DNA from: CAZXDL01 sp964639505 | Lineage (GTDB): Bacteria; Patescibacteriota; Saccharimonadia; Saccharimonadales; UBA4665 | Assembly: GCA_964639505.1 (NCBI GenBank) | Contig: CAZXDL010000002.1 | Span: 62,001-126,000, forward strand | Length of the DNA: 64,000 nt | Direction of reading: 5' to 3' | In this document: piece after piece, positions 23,713-31,329 of the stretch | Numbering within the stretch: the first letter of the stretch is position 1 | Layout: every line of letters begins with the position of its first letter | Notes under the pieces: model-generated | Told to the model about the DNA's origin: nothing | Seen by the model: the letters and a program-made list of their open reading frames with translations, nothing else | Databases searched by the model: none | Position numbers and translations under genes: made by a program

Positions 23713-24324
23713 ACGCCCTGTTATTCTACCCCGCTAGTTCGCTATTTGTTCGTATATATAAGCTTTTCAAACTTTTAAAAAAAACTATATTAACATACAC
23801 GATAGGGCATATGTCAAATTATCGTGAAATTGCGTGAAAGGAAAGGGGAAGATTAATTTGAAACAAAATGGCGGAAAAGCAAGGATTTCACGACATAACT
23901 GTGGATAAGTCAAATAGTGTTGTAAATCACATTCGGGCACTAGGCTACATTTCAAGACAGTAATGCAGACTAGCCATAGTGATGACATATAGTAGCTGTG
24001 TAGTGCAGCGCAACATTAAACAACGCACTAATGAGCAATATTCAAAATAACTCCCCTACAGCAGGGGTACACGTAATCATCTTATAAACATATATGCGAG
24101 TCGCAAAATATACATTGTACGACATGAGATCTATGTAGCTTTGTCCGGCTGTTGGTCTGTGCTCTACTGCCGCTATCCCCGCGATTTTTAAATTTCAAAA
24201 AAAATTTACCATGCTCTTTAATGTAATTCTCTGCCGACTGGGCTATATATGTTTTTGCATCGTTGCCTTATATCTAAATCAAATTTACTGTTCGTATTTT
24301 GTACTAATTAAATTTAGAGATTAC
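23713..24324. other. AT-rich non-coding strand switch between convergent genes
   Basis: 612 bases lie between the end of the plus-strand dcw cluster and the end of a minus-strand gene. They hold a DnaA box (23900-23908), a hairpin CCCCT-ACAGC-AGGGG (24053-24067), A/T tracts near 23775 and 24190, and an imperfect palindrome with GTCG/CGAC ends near 24098-24121. A 16-codon ORF (TTG at about 23859, good SD) is visible but unconvincing. No tRNA or longer gene was found. Confidence 0.6.
23900..23908 (-). promoter_or_regulatory. Second perfect DnaA-box sequence
   Basis: TGTGGATAA on the plus strand, within the same 14-base context (AACTGTGGATAAGT, 23897-23910) as the box at 15324. The two copies bracket the dcw cluster. 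Confidence 0.4.
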
Positions 24325-25341
24325 TTAGTGTCCTAGAATGGCGAGCGTATCAACTGTAAGCTTGGCGTGGTTGCCTGTATATATATGGAGCCCCGCTGCA
24401 CCGAGCTTTGTTATCAAATCTACGCCCAAACTTGCGGTGAACTCTAAACAGGTGTCTCTAATCGCTCGCTGCGATTCATTTATTCGAACCGCCTCGTCTA
24501 AGCCCTCTGTTTGCTCATCTATAATACGTTTCGATTCCTCGATCATACGATCTAGCTTTTCGGTGTGAAAACGGGCATTATAGCTATCAGCTATTTCCTC
24601 GGCTAGTCTAGGATGCCTAAAAGGCATAATACCGGCGTGCATAGGTTTGTCAGCACCATTATCGGCTATAAATCGGGCTAAATTGGCCGCTGGTTCAGCA
24701 CGAAAAACTGGCTTAGTTACAACGAAGTCGGCCACATATAACTCACCAGCAATTCTCTTAAGCTCATCAGGCGGTGAGTTTTTTATCCGGGGGTGTCCTT
24801 CTGTGTAGACAGCCACCCCTACGCTAAAACTAGCCGCATGCTCTATAGCCAATCTTAGCAACGGGATTGCGCTAAAAGGGTCATTATCGAACTGTCGCGT
24901 TTGGTAATCAGACAAGCCAGTCTCGGGTGGGCTAACGATAATCCGGCTAATTCCCTCATCATCATAAACGTCGAGTCGAGCAGTGATTTCATCTTCGGTC
25001 TTACCATTCCAGTTAATGTGGGGTACCAGCGTGCTCGGATCAACCATATCTGCCAGCTTGGCAACTATGTCATCATGATATCTTGAATCCGGCCCTGAAA
25101 TATTCGCCAACGACCAATATTCTGGCCTGCGCTGCTTAGTTACCTCAGTAAGAACATGAAAAAAATTCTCTTCGTAATACTCGCCTTGAGGGAAATTGAG
25201 CTCACATGTCAGGTCAAATTTTGCAGACTCGGCATCATGTTGTGCTGCTATGGGTTCAGTTTCTGTTGCTGGTATGTCGGGTAGTTCTTGAGCGGCAGGT
25301 ATTTCACATGTGCCACGTAAACGAGGTATTAAAGGAGCCAT
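24325..25341 (-). CDS. Methylenetetrahydrofolate reductase-like protein
   Basis: A 338-aa protein that follows the MTHFR (MetF) TIM-barrel pattern. It has an early CELNFPQGEY (family EFFPP), LVPHINWNG.TEDEI, SVGVAVYTEGHPRI (family GxAAYPEGHP), ADFVVTKPVFRA (family ADFxITQxFFD), HAGIMPFRHPRL and a final GLHIYTGN (family GxHFYTLN). MTHFR reduces methylenetetrahydrofolate with FAD. The string that usually holds the FAD-tuning Asp (ALRGD) reads IIVSPPETG, so chemistry may differ. An N-terminal ~40-residue Pro/Glu segment is extra. It is co-transcribed with the upstream sigma4-HARE gene (16-base gap). No other folate gene is near. Confidence 0.7.
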   Translation of the reverse strand: MAPLIPRLRGTCEIPAAQELPDIPATETEPIAAQHDAESAKFDLTCELNFPQGEYYEENFFHVLTEVTKQRRPEYWSLANISGPDSRYHDDIVAKLADMVDPSTLVPHINWNGKTEDEITARLDVYDDEGISRIIVSPPETGLSDYQTRQFDNDPFSAIPLLRLAIEHAASFSVGVAVYTEGHPRIKNSPPDELKRIAGELYVADFVVTKPVFRAEPAANLARFIADNGADKPMHAGIMPFRHPRLAEEIADSYNARFHTEKLDRMIEESKRIIDEQTEGLDEAVRINESQRAIRDTCLEFTASLGVDLITKLGAAGLHIYTGNHAKLTVDTLAILGH

Positions 25342-25357
25342 CGATCCCAGTAGTTCT

Positions 25358-26398
25358 CTACTCCGCTAGGGCGTAGGTGGCTTTGGCCACTCGCTTGAAC
25401 TGGGGTTTGCCCTGTAGGTTCAATAAGATGGTGGTTTCTTTGACGAAACGGCTCTTAAGTACACGCTTGACAATTTCATCACGATGAAGAGGTTCGCCCG
25501 CTTCACGAAGAACATCGGCAATAACATCGGCGACTGTTCCCTTTTCGTAGCCCCATTCTTTAAGGGCATAAATTCCGCGACCAATTAACACGAAGCGCTT
25601 GTCTTTAATGAGCTCGTTGTGAATGGCTTGTGTTGTGACATCTTTGCGCTTGAAGTCACTGTCTTTGATAGCGGCAGAGATTTCATTGAAGTGCATCTGT
25701 TTGCCGTTCTCTTTGAGGATGACGTAGATCTTGTCGCGAATGTTCTTAGGGTTGACCATTGGCCACTTAACCAGACCCCAGCGACCGTTTAGTGTGGCTA
25801 GAAGTTTAGATGTACTGGCAAGTGAATCAGCCTGGCTGGAATCGGCTATATTTGCGACTTTAGCGATTTCTTGGATTGGCTTTGGTTCACCGATTTTTTT
25901 AATCGTTTCCACAAGTGAAGCGACCTGGCTCCTTAGAGCTTTTTCGTCGTAGATCGAACGTACGCTCACGCTGTAATAAAAGTTATCATCTTCTTGGACT
26001 ACAGCCAGTTTTGGTGATAACTGACTTAGGAACGCAACCCTGGCCTGCTCTTCGCGGTTTGCTTCTTGAGTTAGCTTTGCGGTTAACGTGCTGACTCGAG
26101 ATACTGCGCCTGAATCGTTAAGGATTTCAATAACTTGGGTCTCAAAGTCTGTGATATTTGGGAGAGTCCCCTGCTCTGATGCCGTACGCAACTTGGTTAC
26201 GACTGACTTTTCTAGCTGACGAACTCGCTCACGAGTAATGCCTAGCATCTCGCCGATTTGCTCTAAGGTTTCTTTTCGGTCAAAAAGGCCAAATCGACGG
26301 GCAACGATTTCCCTTTCGCGTTCACGATCAATAGTTGAAAGAACTTCGGTAACGAGCTTTTCGGTTTGTAGCTGAGCTGTGGCAGTTGCTTGGGTCAT
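25358..26398 (-). CDS. Sigma70 region 4 plus HARE-HTH domain protein
   Basis: A 346-aa putative regulator. Residues about 20-75 form a sigma region 4 HTH (EREREIVARRFGLFDRKETLEQIGEMLGITRERVRQLEKSVVTKLR), the part that reads -35 elements. The C-terminal ~120 residues form a HARE-HTH unit (IRDKIYVILKENGKQMHFNEISAAIK...IHNELIKDKRFVLIGRGIYALKEWGY), and the linker has winged-helix-like repeats. Region 2, needed for promoter melting, is missing, so it is not a stand-alone sigma factor. It resembles the Firmicutes delta/RpoE-like HARE proteins and may modulate RNA polymerase. A consensus promoter precedes it and TTAGGGAAC acts as SD. Confidence 0.85.
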   Translation of the reverse strand: MTQATATAQLQTEKLVTEVLSTIDREREREIVARRFGLFDRKETLEQIGEMLGITRERVRQLEKSVVTKLRTASEQGTLPNITDFETQVIEILNDSGAVSRVSTLTAKLTQEANREEQARVAFLSQLSPKLAVVQEDDNFYYSVSVRSIYDEKALRSQVASLVETIKKIGEPKPIQEIAKVANIADSSQADSLASTSKLLATLNGRWGLVKWPMVNPKNIRDKIYVILKENGKQMHFNEISAAIKDSDFKRKDVTTQAIHNELIKDKRFVLIGRGIYALKEWGYEKGTVADVIADVLREAGEPLHRDEIVKRVLKSRFVKETTILLNLQGKPQFKRVAKATYALAE

Positions 26399-26439
26399 AT
26401 ATATTATTGTTCCCTAATATTCTATAGTACTTTACTAGT

Positions 26440-26468
26440 ATTATAAAACTAATATTTTTAAAAGTCAA
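26440..26468 (-). promoter_or_regulatory. Strong promoter of the sigma4-HARE gene
   Basis: On the minus strand TTGACT (26463-26468), 17-base spacer, TATAAT (26440-26445). The leader is about 35 nt with an SD-like TTAGGGAAC. Confidence 0.85.
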
Positions 26469-26543
26469 CACCCTTTGTCTGTCTTTATTGTAGCACATTC
26501 CTGACAGTTGTGCGTATTCTATGTTGTAAAAATATTACCATGC

Positions 26544-26562
26544 CACCTCTTTTACGGAGGTG
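26544..26562 (-). terminator. Hairpin at the end of topA
   Basis: CACCTC/GAGGTG stem (26544-26549 with 26557-26562) touching the topA stop. On the minus strand the U-run begins about 10 bases later, so termination may be weak. Confidence 0.4.
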
Positions 26563-28863
26563 CTATTTTTTGGCTTTAGTGCTACCCCGACGGCGAAAGC
26601 CTTTTTTCTTGGCTGGAGCCTCCGCTAGTAGTTTTTTTGCCTCTGCTTCGGTGATTTTGGTCGGATCGACATCTTTAGCGATACGGGCATTCTTTTTGCC
26701 ATCTGTTATATACGGCCCATAAGGCCCGTTTAACACCTTAATGCCCCCCTTGAATTCATTAATATGCTTGGCGGCGTCTTTGGCTAGCTTTTCTTTGTAT
26801 AACTTGCGGGCTTCTTCCTCTGTAATAGTCTGCGGGTCAAGCGGTTTAATGGAAACAAAAGTTTTGTCGACCTGTATATAGGGACCAAAACGTCCGATAT
26901 TAGCTTTTATGTCTTGCCCGTCATCTGTTTTGCCGACGGTGCGTGGTAGCTTGAACATTTCGAGAGCCTGCTCAAGTGTTACGGTATCGATGGTTGTGCC
27001 GGCCGGTAGTGGCGCGAAGGCAGGCTTTTTGGTTTCGTCTTCGATATCTCCCTTGAGTAGCATAGGCCCATAGCGGCCGAAGCGAGAGAAGATTGGTTCG
27101 CCGGATTTAGGATCGTCACCGAGTTTACGAGCCTGAGATACTTCGCTGCGCGGAATATCCTCGCCCTTTTCGACTAATGGATGAAAGTCTCTATAAAAGT
27201 CGGCGATCATTTTATGCCAAGTTTGCTTTCCGTCGGCAATCTGGTCAAAATCCTCTTCGACTTTTGCTGTGAAGTCGTAATCGACTATGGATGGAAAGTT
27301 TTTTGTTAAAAAATCGGTGACAACTTCGGCAATACCAGTAGGAATTAGTTTATTGCGGTCGGCTCCGGTAATAACCGTCGATTTGCTGGTTTCAACCTTA
27401 CCGTTCTCCAACTTAACTTCTGTGACTTCGCGTTCTATGCCTTCGAGATCGGTTTTTTCTACGTAACCTCTGGTCTGAATGGTTGAAATCGTCGGTGCGT
27501 AAGTACTGGGGCGGCCAATGCCGAGCTCCTCGAGTTTTTTAACCAGCATTGCTTCAGAATACCTAGCCGATGGGCGGCTAAACGTTTCGGTTGCCGTGAT
27601 CACATTGGCTTCAAGACTCTGCCCAACAGTGAGCTCGGGTAAGATAACATCATCTTTACCACCCCCGTAAACTTTCATAAAGCCATCAAAAACCAGTACT
27701 TCGCCTTTGGCTGTAAATGTTTCTGGTGCTTTGCTTATATCGATGCTGATTTCGGTTTTTTCGATTTGTGCCGGACTCATCTGGCTGGCCAATGCTCGCT
27801 GCCAGATTAATTGATAAAGCTTCTTTTGCTGTTCGTCATCACCGGCAGAGTTATGCTCAAAACTGGTTGGACGAATTGCCTCATGTGCCTCTTGGGCACT
27901 GCTGTTTTTTGTCTTATATTGACGTACTTGGTGATATTTGTCGCCGTAACTTTTCTTTATATATGTCTCGGCAGCTGCTATGGCTTGCCCAGAGAGGACG
28001 GTACTATCAGTGCGCATATAAGTAATATGACCAGATTCATATAATCGCTGAGCTAGTGTCATGGTTTGGCGGACACCAAAGCCTAGCTTACGGCTGGCTT
28101 CTTGTTGAAGCGTGCTGGTCGTGAACGGTGCGCCAGGGTTTCTTGTGCCGGGCTTCTGCTCGACATTGCTTACCTTATAAGACGCGCCCATGACAGTGTT
28201 AAGCCAATTTTCGGTGGTTTTAAGATCAGGCAGCTTAACTGACAGCTCGGCCGGTATTTCATCCTTACCTGATGTAAAGATTGCAGTGACTTTAAAAGTG
28301 CTCTCGGCTGCGTGCTCCTTAATTTCTCGCTCCCGTTCGACAATAAGGCGTACAGCAACGGATTGGACGCGGCCGGCACTTAGCCCGGTCCGAACCTTTT
28401 TCCAGAGTATGGGCGATAACTCATAACCTACTAAACGATCAAGTACGCGTCTCGCCTGCTGGGCATCAACCAGTTTAATATCGACTGTACGGGGCTTTGC
28501 CATGGCAGTCTCAATCGCAGTTTTGGTAATTTCATGAAAAACAATGCGCTTTGTTTTAGCAGGATCAAGTTTTAAAGCCTGTGTAAGGTGCCAAGCTATT
28601 GCTTCACCCTCGCGATCTTCATCGCTTGCTAACCATACTTCGTGGCCAGCCGCGGCTTTTTTGAGTTCGCTAACTACCTTTTTTTTATCTGTACTGACTT
28701 CGTATTTCGGCTCAAAGTTTTTTTCAATATCGATGTTTAAGCCTTTTTTTGGCAAATCGCGAATATGCCCAAAGCTGCTTTTTACTATAAAATCCTTGCC
28801 CAGGAATTTCTCGATAGTTTTAGCTTTGGCAGGACTTTCTACGATTACCAGGTTTTTTGCCAT
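26563..28863 (-). CDS. topA: DNA topoisomerase I
   Basis: A type IA topoisomerase that relaxes negative supercoils. The 766-aa protein opens with the Toprim motif NLVIVESPAKAKTIEKFLGKDF and has WLASDEDREGEAIAWHL (metal-binding acids) and the catalytic Tyr in GHITYMRTDST. The C-terminus lacks the Cys4 zinc fingers of E. coli TopA. Instead it has three glycine-rich repeats (GRYGPMLLKGD, GRFGPYIQVDK, GPYGPYITDGKK) and a Lys-rich tail, the arrangement of actinobacterial and many CPR enzymes. TTGCAA-N16-CATAAT puts the transcription start about 4 bases before the ATG. Confidence 0.97.
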   Translation of the reverse strand: MAKNLVIVESPAKAKTIEKFLGKDFIVKSSFGHIRDLPKKGLNIDIEKNFEPKYEVSTDKKKVVSELKKAAAGHEVWLASDEDREGEAIAWHLTQALKLDPAKTKRIVFHEITKTAIETAMAKPRTVDIKLVDAQQARRVLDRLVGYELSPILWKKVRTGLSAGRVQSVAVRLIVEREREIKEHAAESTFKVTAIFTSGKDEIPAELSVKLPDLKTTENWLNTVMGASYKVSNVEQKPGTRNPGAPFTTSTLQQEASRKLGFGVRQTMTLAQRLYESGHITYMRTDSTVLSGQAIAAAETYIKKSYGDKYHQVRQYKTKNSSAQEAHEAIRPTSFEHNSAGDDEQQKKLYQLIWQRALASQMSPAQIEKTEISIDISKAPETFTAKGEVLVFDGFMKVYGGGKDDVILPELTVGQSLEANVITATETFSRPSARYSEAMLVKKLEELGIGRPSTYAPTISTIQTRGYVEKTDLEGIEREVTEVKLENGKVETSKSTVITGADRNKLIPTGIAEVVTDFLTKNFPSIVDYDFTAKVEEDFDQIADGKQTWHKMIADFYRDFHPLVEKGEDIPRSEVSQARKLGDDPKSGEPIFSRFGRYGPMLLKGDIEDETKKPAFAPLPAGTTIDTVTLEQALEMFKLPRTVGKTDDGQDIKANIGRFGPYIQVDKTFVSIKPLDPQTITEEEARKLYKEKLAKDAAKHINEFKGGIKVLNGPYGPYITDGKKNARIAKDVDPTKITEAEAKKLLAEAPAKKKGFRRRGSTKAKK

Positions 28864-28911
28864 AAGCCTCTATATTATGCGCATTTGCGGCTTAATTGCA
28901 ATGAACATAGC

Positions 28912-29085
28912 TTATACACCAAGACTATTTCCGGCTTTGAGGCCAACCCAAATACCAAAAAAGGAGCCAATTGCGCTTAGCAATATACTCCAACCGCTAA
29001 ACCAGTTACCTCCGCTTATGCTGGCGCCGATCCATCCGCCGATGGTACCAAATACGGCAATGCTGGCAAAAATCATAAGCTTCAT
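28912..29085 (-). CDS. Small two-helix membrane protein (57 aa)
   Basis: MKLMIFASIAVFGTIGGWIG opens the protein. It then has a short polar loop, a second Gly-rich helix (WSILLSAIGSFFGIWVGLKAG) and a short end. The G-x-x-x-G helix pair recalls small GlsB/YeaQ-type membrane proteins, though a family match is not certain. The start is supported by an extended -10 (TGA-TATAAT, 29092-29097 on the minus strand) exactly 6 bases upstream, so this is a real, leaderless transcription unit between dprA and topA. Confidence 0.7.
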   Translation of the reverse strand: MKLMIFASIAVFGTIGGWIGASISGGNWFSGWSILLSAIGSFFGIWVGLKAGNSLGV

Positions 29086-29103
29086 AGCTTGATTATATCA
29101 AGT

Positions 29104-29967
29104 TTAGGAAATTGCCCAGTTATTTGCACCCAACGCTCGAATTTTGCCCCCGATTTCGAGCATGGTCAAGGCTTGGTTAAATTGTGAGACTCCAAGCCTG
29201 CTGCGTTCCAGCAAGACCTCGCCTTCGGTGACTCCTAACAGCATCAGATCCAGCAAAGTTTGCTCATTTTTATTGCGCCCGCGAACCTGCTTTACTATGG
29301 TTTGATGACGCACCAGCCCTAAATTATGCAACACATCGTCAACCGATGTCGCGACAAGTGCGCCGGATTTAAGCAAATTGTTTGATCCTGTGTGGCTTTG
29401 ATCATAAATGCGGCCAGGCACGCACATTACAGTTATGCCCTGCTCGAGAGCAAAGCGCGACGTGTGTAGGCTGCCACTTTTTTGGCTAGCGTCAGTAATA
29501 AGCACCACCTGTCCTAAGCCGGCCATTATACGGTTTCGTGCGATAAAATTTTGCTTTTGAGGAAATTCGCCCAAACTATATTCACTTATAAGAGCGCCGC
29601 TGTTGTCTAGTATATTTTTCGCTAAAGGTCTGTTAGCTACTGGTACGATGTTGTCGAGAGGGCTTGGCAATACAGCAATACATATCCCGCCTGCCTCGAT
29701 TGCAGATTGGTGCGCAATCACGTCTACCCCGCTGGCCAGACCGCTTATTATGACTACGCCCTGCTCTGCGAGCTGGCTGGCAAACTCACGGGTGGCCCTT
29801 TCGCCGTAAATCGAAACCTTGCGACTGCCAACAATTGTTACCCTTGGCCTGGCCAACAGGTCCGTTAGGGGTGAACCCGTATGGTACAGCTGCTTGGGAG
29901 CGGATTTAAGTTCGCGGAGGATTGCAGGATAGTCAGACGATGTAAGCGTTAGCTTATTGATATTCAT
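29104..29967 (-). CDS. dprA: DNA processing protein DprA
   Basis: DprA loads RecA on incoming single-stranded DNA during natural transformation. The 287-aa protein has the DprA Rossmann core: VTIVGSRKVSIYGERATREFASQL, VIISGLASGVDVIAHQSAIEAGG, ALISEYSLGEFPQKQNFIARNRIMAGL, VLITDASQKSGSLHTSRFALEQGI and VPGRIYDQSHTGSNNLLKSGA. It ends with a winged-helix tail. The ATG at 29967 is preferred to 30000, because a TATAAAAT box overlaps the longer start and places transcription just before MNINKLT. The promoter region is shared, head to head, with the 30-kb RNA. Confidence 0.93.
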   Translation of the reverse strand: MNINKLTLTSSDYPAILRELKSAPKQLYHTGSPLTDLLARPRVTIVGSRKVSIYGERATREFASQLAEQGVVIISGLASGVDVIAHQSAIEAGGICIAVLPSPLDNIVPVANRPLAKNILDNSGALISEYSLGEFPQKQNFIARNRIMAGLGQVVLITDASQKSGSLHTSRFALEQGITVMCVPGRIYDQSHTGSNNLLKSGALVATSVDDVLHNLGLVRHQTIVKQVRGRNKNEQTLLDLMLLGVTEGEVLLERSRLGVSQFNQALTMLEIGGKIRALGANNWAIS

Positions 29968-29985
29968 GTAAAAATATTTTATAAC

Positions 29986-30014
29986 TTGACATAAAGCCAT
30001 GTATTTGCTAAAAT
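29986..30014 (+). promoter_or_regulatory. Consensus promoter of the 30-kb RNA
   Basis: TTGACA (29986-29991), 17 bases, TAAAAT (30009-30014), with an extended TGC before the -10. Predicted start is near 30021, where no ORF begins for over 400 bases. Confidence 0.85.
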
Positions 30015-30020
30015 AGCAAC

Positions 30021-30439
30021 TTATGATTCCCCGTATGGGGAATTCTGCACCTTTTACCCCATACTAACACCTCTACAGCAGCATTAGATAACGATTTAAT
30101 CATTATTTAATAAACAGATTGTAGAGTGTTCGTTAGAGTGTTTTAGAGTGAGCCATTATAAGTTGTTACCCTCCACTTATCTTTAGCACGTCAGGCCTAG
30201 CCTGACACGCTCTAAAACATACTAATCCCTTTAACTAGATTCCTTGGGTTGTTTCGACGATCTCGGTGGTCCCCAATTCAAAGTGAGCCTAAATGGTAGC
30301 CTTTCGAGGCTGACACGTGTCATATTAATTTAGACAATCGATGTTTCGCTGGGGTGGGTTGAAGGGTTCGGGGAGGACTTCGTGTCATCCCCTTAAACAG
30401 GCCAACGAGCGGTGCCCACCCCCTCTCGTTGGCCTTTTT
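30021..30439 (+). ncRNA. Unassigned structured RNA, about 420 nt
   Basis: A consensus promoter in front, a 10-bp terminator at the end and no credible ORF between. Visible helices are ATTCCCC-GTAT-GGGGAAT at the 5' end; GTTTTAGAG/CTCTAAAAC enclosing GTCAGGC-CTA-GCCTGAC; AGCC-UUUCGA-GGCT; the palindrome GACACGTGTC; and GGGGA.GAC-UUCGU-GUC.UCCCC. I looked for and did not find the RNase P P4 strings, the tmRNA T-arm, or the SRP GGAAG/AGCA loop. It may be a lineage-specific RNA or a long regulatory leader of the 78-aa ORF behind it. Confidence 0.7.
30400..30439 (+). terminator. Intrinsic terminator of the 30-kb RNA
   Basis: GGCCAACGAG (30400-30409) pairs perfectly with CTCGTTGGCC (30425-30434), followed by TTTTT. 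Confidence 0.8.
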
Positions 30440-30454
30440 GATAAACTGTTATTT

Positions 30455-30691
30455 ATGAAAATATCTGCACAAGGTTTTGAATTATCGACATTTGACCGCC
30501 GTGCCCTCGAGCTTTTCCAAGATGAGGCTTCTTTTGGCTTGGCGGAAACTATTGACCTATTGAAAATAGCTTATAGGGTAGTCAAAGATATGTCAGCTCG
30601 GGGTGTATCGCCTGAGGATCCGTATATGCAAAGAGCCTATAGTATTGGCAAATGTGCTGCCAGCATTATGGACTCACAAACACCAAACTAG
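30455..30691 (+). CDS. Unknown 78-aa helical protein
   Basis: MKISAQGFELSTFDRRALEL opens the protein, and the next helices include FGLAETIDLLKIAYRVVKDM. It is all-alpha by eye, slightly acidic, with no signal peptide and no recognised family. The ATG at 30455 is chosen over 30341, because the longer version would translate through the terminator and the structured RNA. There is no SD, and the start lies 16 bases after the T-run, so expression may need read-through or an unseen promoter. It overlaps the pth stop by 4 bases, tail to tail. Confidence 0.55.
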   Translation: MKISAQGFELSTFDRRALELFQDEASFGLAETIDLLKIAYRVVKDMSARGVSPEDPYMQRAYSIGKCAASIMDSQTPN

Positions 30692-31329
30692 ACTAGGAAA
30701 TTCCTAGTATCGTGCGGTAGCTCGTCGCCATATATATATTCACTAAGAATGGCGTTAACTTCTTTGCAGAGATTTGATAACTGCTCTTGCTCGCTGGCAG
30801 AAAATTTTTGTAATACAAAGTCTTCACTGGCAATTTGCTCGGGCGACTTTGGGCCAATTCCTATTCGAATTCTGCTGTAGTCTTCGCCTATTTTCTCAGA
30901 TACGGATTTGATGCCATTGTGCCCAGCGCTACTACCACCTTTGCGCAAGCGAATCTGGCCAAAATCGATATCCAACTCATCGTGTAATACGACAAGATTG
31001 TCGGGGTGTATCTTATAAAAATCAGCTACAGCCTGGACAGCTTCGCCACTTAAATTCATAAATGTCGTTGGCTTAACTGCAATAATGCGTTTGTCGCCAA
31101 TACGACCACCGCTCATTAAGCATTTAAGATCCTTTTTATTGATCCATTCTTCCATTTCGTCGGTTTTTGAGATAAACTCGTCAATCGCTAGAAATCCTAC
31201 GTTATGTCTAGTTAATTCATATTCTTTGCCTGGGTTGCCCAGGCCAACAATCAAGATGTTCTTGTTTTGACCGAAAGTAAAATAGTTAACCGGATTGCTT
31301 GATTGCGGGCGATTTTGAAATAATGCCAT
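30688..31329 (-). CDS. pth: Peptidyl-tRNA hydrolase
   Basis: Pth frees tRNA from prematurely released peptidyl-tRNA. The 213-aa protein carries ILIVGLGNPGKEYELTRHNVGF (with the catalytic His), KPTTFMNLSGEAV, VVLHDELDIDFGQIRLRKGGSSAGHNGIKSV and YSRIRIGIG, all Pth signatures. An extra ~23 residues (MALFQNRPQSSNPVNYFTFG) precede the usual start; a true N-terminal extension is likely since no later ATG fits. Its ATG shares one base with the der stop (TAATG), so it is coupled to der. Confidence 0.95.
   Translation of the reverse strand: MALFQNRPQSSNPVNYFTFGQNKNILIVGLGNPGKEYELTRHNVGFLAIDEFISKTDEMEEWINKKDLKCLMSGGRIGDKRIIAVKPTTFMNLSGEAVQAVADFYKIHPDNLVVLHDELDIDFGQIRLRKGGSSAGHNGIKSVSEKIGEDYSRIRIGIGPKSPEQIASEDFVLQKFSASEQEQLSNLCKEVNAILSEYIYGDELPHDTRNFLV

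Noticed and set aside
23859..23909. 16-codon TTG-started ORF with strong SD in the strand-switch gap
   Set aside because: It is short, overlaps the DnaA box and has no supporting promoter at usual spacing; kept only as a note.
23713..24324. Replication origin
   Set aside because: Only one strict DnaA box is seen, dnaA/dnaN are absent, and flanking genes converge on the gap instead of diverging from it.
30021..30439. RNase P RNA, tmRNA or SRP RNA
   Set aside because: Neither the GAGGAAAGUC/ACAGAA strings, a tRNA-like T-arm with CCA, nor the GGAAG/AGCA loop of SRP RNA was found on either strand by eye.
30341..30454. 38-codon N-terminal extension of the 78-aa ORF
   Set aside because: It would be translated across a strong terminator and structured RNA and has no SD; its composition is unlike the rest.
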